DNA of 64,000 bases from Linnemannia schmuckeri. Lineage: Eukaryota; Mortierellomycota; Mortierellomycetes; Mortierellales; Mortierellaceae. The stretch lies in the NCBI GenBank assembly GCA_029449235.1, contig JANATG010000006.1:1488001-1552000 (forward strand), given 5' to 3'. The position numbers were made by a program, and so were the translations under genes. A model generated the notes under the pieces. The model was not told the DNA's origin, did not search any database, and worked only from the letters and a program-made list of their open reading frames with translations. Every line of letters begins with the position of its first letter. Within the stretch, counting starts at the first letter, position 1. Below are positions 1-10,189 of the stretch, piece after piece.

Positions 1-313
1 ACCGGTTATTTGAAGGGCGTTGCTCTCTTCTCGTGTCTGCATACTGGGGTTGTCATGAACGTGCACTTGTTATTACTTTCCGCAGAGAGGGAGACAGGGA
101 TGCAACCACAGGTCTTGTCTTTTCTGTTAAACGTGATTTTGAGAGCAAAAATCAGAATGCTCCCATTGCCACTTACTCGTCGTCATTTTTTTGTGCTCCA
201 CTTATATTTCTTTTCCTTCTTTCTCTCTTTCTCTTTTTCCTTCTTTCTTCCTTTATCATCTCCAACTTCCACAATTACCTTGGCCTCATCAATCAACATC
301 CCTTCATTTTCCT
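1..313. other. Upstream region of FAD monooxygenase gene
   Basis: No gene is seen. The last 130 bases before the ATG at 314 are strongly T/C-rich on the plus strand (about 186-270), the usual look of promoters and 5' leaders in this window. Short open frames here are compositional. Confidence 0.5.
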
Positions 314-2443
314 ATGGCCACTGATCAACCAAAGCCTTTCCACGTACTTATCTCTGGCGCAGGAGTGGGCGGACTCTTGTTGGCCATTCTCCTCGACAAA
401 GCAGGGATCGACTTTTCTGTCTATGAGCGAGCAAAGAGTGTCAAACCCCTAGGTATGCATTGTCAACATTTTTTTTTGTATGCTGCACTTCTTGTCCGTC
501 TTGCTTGGTGTCAAGACCAAATTTCCCTCGCCTCCATTCTTCCTCCGTTTGCTCTCCGCTACTGCAATCTCACGTTTTCTGCTTTATTCGTGGATTATAA
601 CCACAGGCGCTGTCATGTCATTGAACGCAGGAGTATTTCCAGCATTGGAGCAGCTGGGGATCTATGAAGAGTTGATGAAAGTGTCGCTTCCCATTACCGG
701 CGGGTTCAACATCTACAACGGAGATCTTACAAAAATCGTCTCTCTCAAGAGTGCCATTGGAGACCTGTAAGGCTACAATATCCCACTCCAATCCCTTGCT
801 TCTCGACGGCTATTTAATGCGCTTGATTTTTACGCACTTGCGGCAGTGTATGGTGCGTTGAGTTTTTAACTTTTTTTTCTGACTGATTCGATTTTTTTTT
901 AGCGTTGGTTACAATCACATCGCCTTTTCACGCCCTGATTTTTACGACCTCCTCCTTGCCCGCATCCCAACCGCAAAGATCCATTTCAACAAGAAGGTTA
1001 TCTCGATCGAACAGAGCGAGAAGGAGGCGAGGATCACATGCAGCGATGGGACCTCATACAGTGGTGACGTCCTTGTTGGAGCGGATGGCGCGTACAGTGC
1101 TGTTCGCCAGGGATTGTACAAGCAAATGCAGGAAGAGAAGATTCTTCCTGTTCTGGATGCTCAGGAGTTGAATAAAGGATTTATCTGTATGGTCGGAACC
1201 ACAACGGAGCTTTCTCTTACTGACTATCCGGGTATTGACAGCGATGATGCTAGTATCAACCAGATCCTCGGTCTAAGAAACGCCTACTCGGTGAGACTAT
1301 TATACTTTGCTACTCTGATGATTTATGCTCCGAAGTAATAAGATAACTGGTATTAATCTGAGACCTCGTCGTGTCCTTTCTGACCAATAGTGGAGCGCGT
1401 TCACCGTCCCCGGAAACCGGATCTGCTGGAATGTCATCTTGCAGTTGGACTCTCTCCAGGAGGCAGAGAAGCAAAAGTTCAAGAATGCAGAGTGGAGCCC
1501 CGAGTCAAACGATGCTATGATTGCCGAGGTCAAGGACTTTTTGATCCCTCTTGGGGGAACTCTAGGCGATCTCATTGAAGCGACACCTCGGGATGGCATC
1601 TCGCGCGTTTACTTGGAGGATAAGATGTTTGAGACTTGGAATCATGACCGCGTTGTATTGCTTGGGGATGGTACGCAAGAATGAGTGTGTTGACTTTGTT
1701 GCTCCTTCTGGCTCATTTTAGTGTTGTTGGTCATGTTATTTAACAAAACTTTTTACTCTTCATCTCTCAACTATTAGCTTGCCACAAGGTAACACAGGAG
1801 AACAAGACAACCAAGAACCCTCAGAAGAATACAAGAAGAAGGCACAATATTTATGTTTTCCTTCTCCATCCCTTCTTAATAGCTCCTCCCAAGTGCAGGA
1901 CTCGGCGCGGTGACAGCCCTTCAGGATGCTGTCGCACTAGCCAACAGTCTTTATGATATGAAGTCCCAAACCTACCAAGGAGTCAAAGATGCCCTCCAGG
2001 AATTCCGAGATGAGCGTTACTCCCAGGTCAAGGATCAATACGAAGCCAGTAAACTCAACGCCAAACTCCTCTATGGAAAGGTATGACACACAAAAGCACA
2101 CACATTTTTTTCTGTCTACCATTTACACAGATGATGTGGCAAGCCCGCTCCTCATTCTTTTTGTATTCCAATTCTTTTCATTGCTCACATTTGTTAGACA
2201 TGGTTAGAGAGACTCCTTCGATTTGTCGCGTTCAATCTCATCCCAAAGTCGATTCAAGAGAAAGGCGCGTACAAGGGTATGGAATATAGACCCCAGGTGG
2301 CCTTCTTGCCCAAAGTCCCCAACAAGGGAACAGCGCCTGTTCTCCCTCAAAGAGTATCCAAGCGATATCTGGATGAGCAAGCCAAGCAGAGGAAGGATAC
2401 TACTACTGCTACTCCTCCTATATCGCCAGCTACTGCGTTGTGA
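314..2443 (+). CDS. FAD-dependent monooxygenase, intact copy (7 exons)
   Basis: Predicted flavoprotein monooxygenase/hydroxylase of the PF01494 type (salicylate-hydroxylase / zeaxanthin-epoxidase-like), using FAD and NAD(P)H to hydroxylate a small organic substrate; the substrate cannot be told. Exons read as 314-452, 607-766, 903-1290, 1391-1670, 1778-1788, 1883-2080 and 2198-2443, all GT-AG and phase-consistent, giving 473 aa. Seen motifs: the Rossmann motif GAGVGG near residues 15-20, the DG motif VGADGAYSAVR near 158-168, and the GD motif GDACHKLLPSAGLGAVTAL near 322-340, which is assembled across an 11-nt micro-exon. The start is the first ATG in front of the dinucleotide-binding fold. 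No clear membrane helix is seen at the C-terminus. It heads a tandem family whose two other members downstream are broken. Family assignment is firm; specific function is unknown. Confidence 0.88.
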
Positions 2444-2956
2444 GGAAGAGGGACTCGAACGTACTCAATACAATATTACAATAGAATCTCAATGTACAAG
2501 TCGTCCCCTGCGCTCTTGTACATATATTATACTCAAGTTTGGGTCGATCCCTTTTTCACCCTATACCTCCTCCTTCAGCATGAAAAGAAGCGAGGTCAGG
2601 GAATTTGTTTTTTTATTCTCGTCGCTGAGCTTAAACTTGTATGGTTTTGGCTTTTTATAAATCAGTCTGCATCCAAATATTGATAAGGACCCCGTGTTTT
2701 AACCAAGTCTGCGCCACTCAAATTAATAACGAATCGAACCATTAACTATACTTAAAAGACGAGAACGACATACCCTGACCCCTTTTGTTACTCTCCCTTC
2801 AGTCTTCCAGCGTTGCATTTGTTCACACCTGCATGATTGTGGACAACATGTGCGTTGGGTGGGGCAGACCGCCATTCTGCTCCTTTGTGTTCAGGCTCCA
2901 AACGTCCAATCTCTTTTGATCAATTCAATACCAATAGCACCATTCTCTCTTTCGTA
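2444..2956. other. Spacer between FAD monooxygenase copies
   Basis: AT-rich spacer with no supported gene. I looked for a relic of the first exon of the second copy (dinucleotide-binding motif) and saw none that I would defend. Confidence 0.4.
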
Positions 2957-4620
2957 ATGGGAGCTGCCATGTCTTTGAATACCAGCATCTTCCCTGCACT
3001 CGAGCAGCTCAAACTGTACGAGGGACTCAAGAAGCAGTCCTTGCCTGTGTCTGGTGCCTTCATCTATAGCGGCAACATGACAAAGATTGCCACCTTGCAA
3101 ACAAAGGTCGCTGAAATGTAAGTATTCTCATGAATTGATCAAAAAAAAGTACTTTTCACTATACCAACTGAAAAGACTAGTTAGTATCAGTTATGATTAC
3201 GTCGTCTTCGCATGCCCAGAGTTTTATGATCTTTTGTTGACTAGAGTACATGCGACGAAGATCCACTTTAGTAAAAAGGTTGCGTCCCTGGAGCAGAACA
3301 AGGAGGGCGTCATGATACACTGTGCAGATGAAACGACATACCACGGCGACATCCTTGTTGGCGCAGACGGCGCCTACAATGCAGTTAGACAAGCCCTCTA
3401 CAAAAGGTTGACAAATCCCGATACACTACCGTCAACTGAGGCGGTCGAGCTCAACAAGGGATTCATATGTATGGTCGACGCCACCACCGCTCTCGATCCA
3501 GCAAAATACCTAGGTGTAGATGACGAGGCTGCTAATATCAACTAGATAATCGGCAAGAAGACCAGTTATTCGGTAACAGTGGATGTCATTCCTGCTTCTT
3601 TCTGTTGCATACATGAGAAACTGAAACCATGATTCCTAATTCTCATTTCATGTTATTTTCAACTAGTGGAGTGTATTTTCGGTCCCTGGAACAGGATTTG
3701 CTGGAATGTCATTCTCCAGCTCGTCACTGTCGAGGAAGCAACAGAACATAAGTTCAAAAACTTTCAATGGGGTGCCGATACCAGCGTCCCTATAATTAAG
3801 GAGGTCAAAGAATTTCTTATCCCCTTTGGCGGAATTCGAGCGACTAAATTGATACAACTCCACTGGAGAACATCCCAAAGGTGTATTTGGAAGACCAGTT
3901 GTTCAAAACTTGGAACCAAAAGCGGACATTTCTGGTCGGCGATGGTACATGGTTTTTGGTTTGCTTCGTTTTTTTTGGTTTCTCAGCTATGTTAAAATCG
4001 CGCTTTTTCACATTTGTGAATATCTTCCTGCCCATACATCATTCTTTTTTTTCTCTTACTTACCTTCTTCAAATCAACTCAACATGCCATAAGCTTCTCC
4101 CAAGTGCTGGTTTGGATGCGATGACAGCAATGCAGCGCGCGGTAATACTCGCCAACTTTCTGTATGACTTGAAGGGTCTCACTTCCGAAAACATCAGCGA
4201 AGCACTCGATAACTTTAAGGAGGAACGCTATTCACGAGTCAGGGCGTAATACAAAGCAGGTAAAACGGACGCCCAGTTGATCTGTGGACAGGTATATCTC
4301 CCTCCTAACAAATAACTTCATGGCCGTACGGGAAGAAAAATTCAGCATCATTGACAAATCTAACTCTTTATTCCACCCTTGCGCTTTGATGATTTGTAAC
4401 GGTAGTCGTTGTCGGAGAGAATTTTATGTAGAATCGTGTTCAACTGCCTTCCAGAGTCAGTCAAGTTAAAAGAAGTATTAAGGATTTGGACTTTAAGCCC
4501 CAGCGTCCTTCTTCCCCCAAGTCCCTGTTCGTGGCATTCAGCCAATCCTTACTCAACTAGTCTCGCAGCGATATCTGGACGAACAGGCCAAGTTGGAAAC
4601 TGCTGCTTGCAGTCGCTTCT
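2957..4620 (+). pseudogene. FAD monooxygenase pseudogene (tandem copy 2)
   Basis: Degenerate paralogue of the gene at 314-2443, same orientation and exon order. Recognisable pieces: exon-2-like at about 2962-3117, exon-3-like at about 3182-3570 with an intact VGADGAYNAVRQ motif, exon-4-like at about 3667-3950, exon-6-like from about 4090 and last-exon-like at about 4434-4600. Breaks: the first exon with the FAD-binding GxGxxG is missing; an in-frame TAG at 3543-3545 stands where copy 1 has a Gln codon; one base is lost near 3695 and the frame is lost again near 3840; an in-frame TAA at 4247-4249 replaces a Gln codon. The micro-exon equivalent (ATGCCATAAG) abuts the following exon directly, without the intron seen in copy 1. 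It cannot encode a working enzyme. Confidence 0.85.
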
Positions 4621-4882
4621 TTGCGAGGATGTGGTACACGGCGTACAAATATTAAGCATTGAGCTTTTTTCCTCTGAATACCTTACTGGGCCGATGTTTT
4701 CTTTTTCATTTGTGTGTGCTTTTGGGCACATTTAAATAAACTCCAGAACAAAGCAAAGTGAACACAAAACTCAAACACAAAAAGTGGCGAGTGCTTTCTA
4801 GGCTCCCCTTGCTTTTTTTTTCTTCACCACGCCCACCATTTTTTGTCTTCTCTCTTCTTTTCATCCATCACCATCGCCACCA

Positions 4883-4936
4883 CCACTACTACTACTAGTA
4901 CTACTACTACTACTACTACTAATACTACTACTACTA
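4883..4936 (+). repeat. Imperfect CTA/ACT trinucleotide repeat
   Basis: Run of ACT/CTA triplets with two interruptions (GTA near 4899, AAT near 4921). It lies in non-coding DNA between the pseudogene and the next gene. Confidence 0.8.
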
Positions 4937-5023
4937 ACATCCTCCTTCTTTCTCCTCCCCTGTCTCCAAATTGCTCTCGCTCACATGTCAACCCCTTCCA
5001 AAGATATAAGGGTACCGTTGTTG

Positions 5024-5031
5024 TATATAAA
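5024..5031 (+). promoter_or_regulatory. TATA box candidate for the gene at 5607
   Basis: TATATAAA. It is about 575 bases upstream of the ATG at 5607, so a real role would need a long leader. Possible leader introns are visible (donor-like GTAAGC at 5166 and GTAAGA at 5394, acceptor-like TTTTCAG before 5515). The rest of 4621-5606 shows no gene. Confidence 0.35.
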
Positions 5032-5606
5032 CATCGTTGGCTACAAGTGAATTGAGCATCGCCCACAGGCCGTGTTTTTATCTCAAGCGCTCGAGCGAGA
5101 TACTGGCTGTATTGTCTCAGAAAGTCTCTGAAGGTCTCTGAACGAAGAGATAGCAAGAGAAAGTGGTAAGCAGTCTATCCCATCCTTCCTTGGTGGCTCG
5201 AATAATTAACCTTTTGTATTCAGAACACATGCAAAATGAACACGGGAAAAACCCTCCTCGACAACACGTCTATCCCTCAAACACAAAAGCCTCTCTTGTC
5301 CTAATAAAAACCCGATTTCCTTGTAAGAGGTGTTTTGCAATTTGTTTCCTTTCACAACAGCTTTATCAGTCACCATCATCACTCATTCCAAGGTAAGATG
5401 AAACTAATGCACGCCACATCTGAACTTGCAAAGATCATCCGACATTCTTTGGAATGAGGAAGACCAAGGCTTGTCTTTTCTGGGAGTGCACTTTCTTTTC
5501 TGCTTTTCTTTTCAGAGCATCGTTCGAGCATTGTGTCTTAATGCATTCGTGTGCTTGATATTCTGATATTGTAGAAAGCGTTGCTAAGCCGTTATCCATC
5601 CACAAT

Positions 5607-6053
5607 ATGTCTAGCGCGAGCAGCTTTCAACTCCTCGACAACCAGGCCAATGCTGTCGAGAGTGGGAAGGAATACTTTCTCAAGCTAGTCAATCCTAGCT
5701 TGGAGCACGATGTTCTAAGTTTCGAATACCTCCTTGTTCTCCATAGCACAGTCGACTGTGAAGAGCCAATAGTGACGTGCGAGGTCATCGATGGCATAAC
5801 ATATCCAAAGTACAACAACGAGTTTTTGTACTTCACCGACGCCGGAGAGATTGGGTTGACGAGTGACGTCCCAAAAAAGCATAAAAGGCTGCGACTGGTC
5901 ATGTCGGATGAGAACAACACGTTTCAAATCTCCAAGTGGGATCAAGACGCTTTCGCTTTTCTGGAATGGATCAAATGCTCTTACGGCTGGTTTGGGGTCA
6001 ATGAAAGGAGTGGGCAGGTTGGCGGTATTAAACTCATCCTTAGCCCAGTCTAG
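5607..6053 (+). CDS. Small protein of unknown function (148 aa)
   Basis: Single-exon frame of 148 codons starting at an ATG in AATATG context and ending at TAG. I do not recognise the family. The sequence has normal protein composition, alternating charged and hydrophobic residues, a tryptophan/tyrosine-rich end (CSYGWFGVNE near residue 128) and no signal peptide or membrane helix, so a soluble beta-rich intracellular protein is the best guess. It sits inside the decaying FAD monooxygenase array, between copy 2 and the copy 3 relic, in the same orientation. A TATA-like element far upstream and plausible leader introns fit a real transcript. Confidence that it is a gene is moderate; function is open. 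Confidence 0.6.
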   Translation: MSSASSFQLLDNQANAVESGKEYFLKLVNPSLEHDVLSFEYLLVLHSTVDCEEPIVTCEVIDGITYPKYNNEFLYFTDAGEIGLTSDVPKKHKRLRLVMSDENNTFQISKWDQDAFAFLEWIKCSYGWFGVNERSGQVGGIKLILSPV

Positions 6054-6269
6054 CAATAAATCAGCCTTCAAAAGAAACACTTCATATTGCGGTCGAGCAG
6101 CCCTTGTTGCTTTGAGTTGCTGAGATTAATTAAGCTTTTTTGTTGCGGAGATTTGTTTAAAAAATTACATCTTGTGCTGCATGAGATCCAAGTTTTTTTT
6201 TTTCTTTACCGTCTCATTTTTCTATTCCCCAGTCGATGATGAATAAATTGCTGCGAATCATCATATTCA

Positions 6270-6456
6270 CTGGCTTCCCGAGTCAGTCAAGTTGAAGGGA
6301 GGAACGAAGGGTATGGATTACCGCCCCCAGGCCACTTTCCTTCCCCAAGTGCTTGAGAGGGGCATTCAGGTCGTCCTTCCCCAAAATGGTCTCGCAGCGG
6401 CTCGTTTGCACAGTGCCAGTTCCTCTCTTATTACTGACACTCCTGCTACTGTGTAG
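6270..6456 (+). pseudogene. Last-exon relic of a third FAD monooxygenase copy
   Basis: An open stretch from about 6274 to the TAG at 6454-6456 matches the last exon of the FAD monooxygenase family: LPESVKLKGGTKGMDYRPQ followed by ATFLPQV, compared with IPKSIQEKGAYKGMEYRPQ and VAFLPKV in copy 1 and LPESVKL in copy 2. No upstream exons are present; the 5' neighbour is the unrelated small gene. It is what remains of a third tandem copy, or was left by a deletion that brought the small gene into the array. Confidence 0.75.
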
Positions 6457-6716
6457 AAAAGAGCTGATGTTAGTCCTCCGCGCGGTAAATAAAAAAACGT
6501 CCAGAAGCGAGTTCCAATCTTTAGAGAAGGGAATCCATTTATTTTTGCTGTGTGGGTGGTGGTGGTGCTCCAAGTCTCATTCCACGGATGTCGTTTTCGA
6601 GAAAGTTGCACATAAAGAACGAGATCACCAATTTCCGTCAATTTGTCACAACCACTCTTTCTCCCTGCGATGATAGCCCTGCCTGTCATGTCCTGCTGTC
6701 CTACTATCCTGAACAA

Positions 6717-9531
6717 TTACACGACGCTGTACTCGACTGGCGTCAGAATACTTTGCTTTGAGAAAGGAACCTCTGATCCATCCGCCACTTGAGTAACGCT
6801 CAAAACCTAAATATTGTATTTACATCAAGAATACGCCCGATGTTAGAATTAGTATTCGCAAAAAAAATCCGGCGCCATAATAATGGACCCCACGAATAAA
6901 TACGATACACAAAAGTATGACGCATGAACTTACATCGACATCACAAATGAGACGCTCGCTCTCAAACTGAACAGAGACAGGGAAGAAGCTTTCGGTTTCT
7001 TCGCCCTGGCAGTTGAACTCCAGACTTCCTGATGGGTTAGACGAATCAATCGACGGCAACTGCCAAATCAACGCGCTCTGTTGACGGTCCACAATGTACT
7101 CGCCATCTACTTCACCCACAGTAGGGTGTGTTCCTTCTCTATTATATTGATCCCAAAAACAAGAGACAAAAGGTATTGTTGGTATCTGCCATATTACTAA
7201 GATAACGTGACCATGAGCAGGAAAAAAAAACGTCAGGATGACTTACGGAATGGGGATGATAATGTTGACATTCTTGAACTCCATTTCCTCGTTTTCCAAC
7301 TGGTACTCAATGTTGACATCGCTCGATCCATCGCCGGCAGGAGAAGGCCAGCAGTTGACTACATAAAATAAAGGTTGAATCATGGCAATTAGTTCACAGT
7401 CCAGCCAGGTGATCTAGATATCCACTCTGACATCAAAACAATCATAAAAAAATCTAAATCCTTACTCGAAAGCGGGATGGAACTCTCGTCCTTGCTGATG
7501 AATCTCCAACGTAATACTCCTGTGGGCGTGTTGAGTGGGAACTCCTTTGAAGAATCTCTGAAAGCGATGACCTTGTCGCTGTTGAACAAAACTTTGTTGA
7601 CATTGGGGTGCGTCTATCAGATCAAGGCATGGGGAGTAAAAACAAAAGCAAGGCTATTAGTCGCTACCGTATAAAGAGCAACGTATTCAGAGTAAGCTTA
7701 ATTTGTCCCCAATTGCAACGTAGACTCACCTTGAACTGGATGCTGGGATCCTCCAAATGACGAACGGCAAGACTGATCTTGGCACGAGAGGGATCCGAGA
7801 CGCGAAGCATCAAATCTCCCTTGACCTCCATATTCTCCAGACCACCATCCCTGTTGGCAACCATAGTAATCTTTTCCTCGATGTGGACATGCACGCTCTC
7901 CATGGGGAATGCGGGCTGTGCAGGAGCAGAGTAGCTGGACTGAACAGGTGTGTGCTGCTGCTGCTGTTGCTGATGAATTGGTGGTGACTCGACCTCTGAG
8001 CGCAATGACTCGAACAGATCGCTATTGTTTTGCTTGCGTCCCAGCTGCATGCCTCTGGCCTTTGTTGCCGGTGCCTTTGGTGCAGAGCTGCTAATAAATC
8101 ATAAAAACAAAAGACGTTAGCTGTCCTCTCCAGGTACATTCCTTGATCGTTGCTCTTGAAAAAGTCACACGTAGCAAAGCTCCATAGACATACTTGAACT
8201 TTGAGGCACTGTCGTCAATAGAGGGTGACTCGTACCCTTGGTTGCCACCCATACCCATGCCTCCCATGCCTCCCATGCCTCCCATGCCGAAACCTCCACT
8301 CTGACCACCATAGCCACCGTTCTGACCGCCATAGCCACCGCCACCTCCCATGCCCTGGCCGAATCCGCCGCCGCCTCCCATCCCGCTCATGTTCTTTCTC
8401 TGCTCCTTTCGTTGAAGGTCCAAAATCTTTGCCCTGCGCTTCAACTCCTCCTTCGCCTCGCGCTCCTTATTCTATTAGAAAAATATAATAGCATCAGTCG
8501 TATGTCAGTAAACATATCGAAACTAAACTGAAACGATAATCACCCGAAGTCAATACACTCTGATGCTTGCAATGATACCTTTTCAATCATCTCCTGGATC
8601 TTTTCTTCGTGACTCTCCATCTCGGAAATGCTTCCGACCTGGGCGAGGTTGACGTTCTCGCGGTAGCCCAATGAAATGATCTCATCGAATGAGCTCAGCA
8701 GCTCAAACGCGTTCCTGTCAATCTCGCGCGCATCTGTCGGTCTGCAAGTCGACGACACCACCCTCGACACCAATTGCAGTGTATCGATATCTATTATGGG
8801 ACATATTTTTTAAAATGGAAACTGATCAGTATAAGTACGTTCACCCTCGATTGAAAAAGTCCATTAACTCGACCGCTAATGCCAATTGACAAAATAGCAG
8901 AGAAAAAGACACATCCGCATGGGCAAATATTACCTTGAAGGATGTTGGACTGCTTATTGGTGATAAGGACGATAAAAAGCTCCTCGAGAGGCTGGTATAC
9001 ATAGCGAACATGGTCCGTCTCGATGGTCGTGTGCTGCTGCCCGCTGCTGGTCAACTTAGGGAACGAAGCAATCAAGCCCTCAATCCTGGCTCGCGTCATC
9101 TCCCGGAACTGACGCGAGATGAGTGCTACAGAAGGTAATTGATTCCCAGGAGCAAAAGGAGATGACGGTTTAGTTTCCTGCCTTGCTCTTGCTCCCCCCC
9201 CATCAGCACTTCGTTCTATACAGGACCGAAGTGCTCCTTTATTCGTTGGCTGTTTTTAAGCCGTTCCAGGTGCCTTTGTGCGTGTATACTTGTTTACCTT
9301 TGCCACTCTTGGTGCAAACAGAGATTGCGAGAACAACCTATATATAGCGACATGGAGGAGATGGACTGTGTCGTCAGCATATGGTATTGCTGTCCCTGTA
9401 TCTCTTCCCTATGCGCAGCGAGAGTATATGTCCTGCTGAACAATGTATCATCCTCTGCAGGATGCTGTTTATCCTCCCGTAGTAGCTGTTGAGTTGCGTC
9501 TTTTTTCTTCCTTGTGTAGGTCCATTACCAT
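6717..9531 (-). CDS. RET2 (ARCN1 homologue): Coatomer subunit delta (delta-COP, archain)
   Basis: Subunit of the COPI coat that retrieves cargo from Golgi to ER. Ten exons on the minus strand: 9529-9531, 9298-9337, 8934-9125, 8579-8790, 8194-8471, 7730-8090 (or 8087), 7466-7613, 7247-7358, 6934-7138 and 6717-6806; all phases agree, giving about 546 aa. The N-terminus reads M-VVLAISVCTKSGK-ALISRQFREMTR, matching the longin-like start of delta-COP, and continues through ETDHVRYVYQPLEEL and SNILQDIDTLQLVSRVV. A Gly/Met-rich linker (about residues 170-215) precedes the mu-homology domain, which holds INCWPSP and ends SVTQVADGSEVPF...EYSVV. The start Met is the only coding part I can place in exon 1: the intron follows the ATG directly. 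Identity is firm; the exact start exon is inferred from the family's N-terminus. Confidence 0.9.
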
Positions 9532-10189
9532 GTCGAACGTGTAGGTGGTAGTATTGTGGATGAGTGTGCTATCTGAATAGAAAACGCCCAACGTGAAATT
9601 GCACCTTCGAACCAAAGGAGGGCCAATTGGAGAAAGCAGTCCATCCTAAATGACGTCACAACTTCATTGCGCGAAAGCCAATTTTGCAACAGACACCCTC
9701 TCTCTATTTAACTCCAGTGCAGTTTCTTATTTTGTGCTGTGTATTTCTGGTCTTCCTGTCGTCGATCTACTCTGTAGAATGCACCAAAAATGTTTGTTTT
9801 ATTGTCCGCATGATTGCACCCCGCACCCACATAAACCGGATTATCAACCAACACCTCGTCGCTTTTTTGTGTCTTTCAGTCCTATGCTGCCCATTCGTCG
9901 TTTGTATGCTGTTGTTGTCGTTATTTCTGAAACATCCATGCCCTTGTTTTGGACCCATGGCGATATCGCCTCATGAAGATGGCGGAATTGCACACTTCCT
10001 CCTCTTCCTCTTTTCCTCCCAAATGTTAACACCGTTAAGTAATCAACGCGGGTATTAAAAGGTTCTTCGCGTCCTTTTTTTTAAAAAAATCTCATCTTCA
10101 TCTTCAACACTACCAAGTTTCTCTCTCAAGCAACCACAATAATATCAAACTCAAACACCACTCCAAAACACACTCACACACATCTCCAC
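9532..10189. other. Intergenic region between delta-COP and epimerase pseudogene
   Basis: Divergent promoter region with no supported gene. It contains CCAATTGG and TGACGTCA palindromes (separate entry) and a T-run near 10073-10082 just before the ATG at 10190. Short frames at about 9650-10058 look compositional. Confidence 0.5.
9623..9658. promoter_or_regulatory. CCAAT palindrome and CRE/bZIP-type palindrome upstream of delta-COP
   Basis: CCAATTGG at 9623-9630 and TGACGTCA at 9651-9658. The latter is a perfect cAMP-response / ATF-type bZIP site, about 120 bases upstream of the delta-COP ATG. CCAAT boxes bind the HAP/NF-Y complex in fungi. Binding here is inferred only. Confidence 0.35.
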
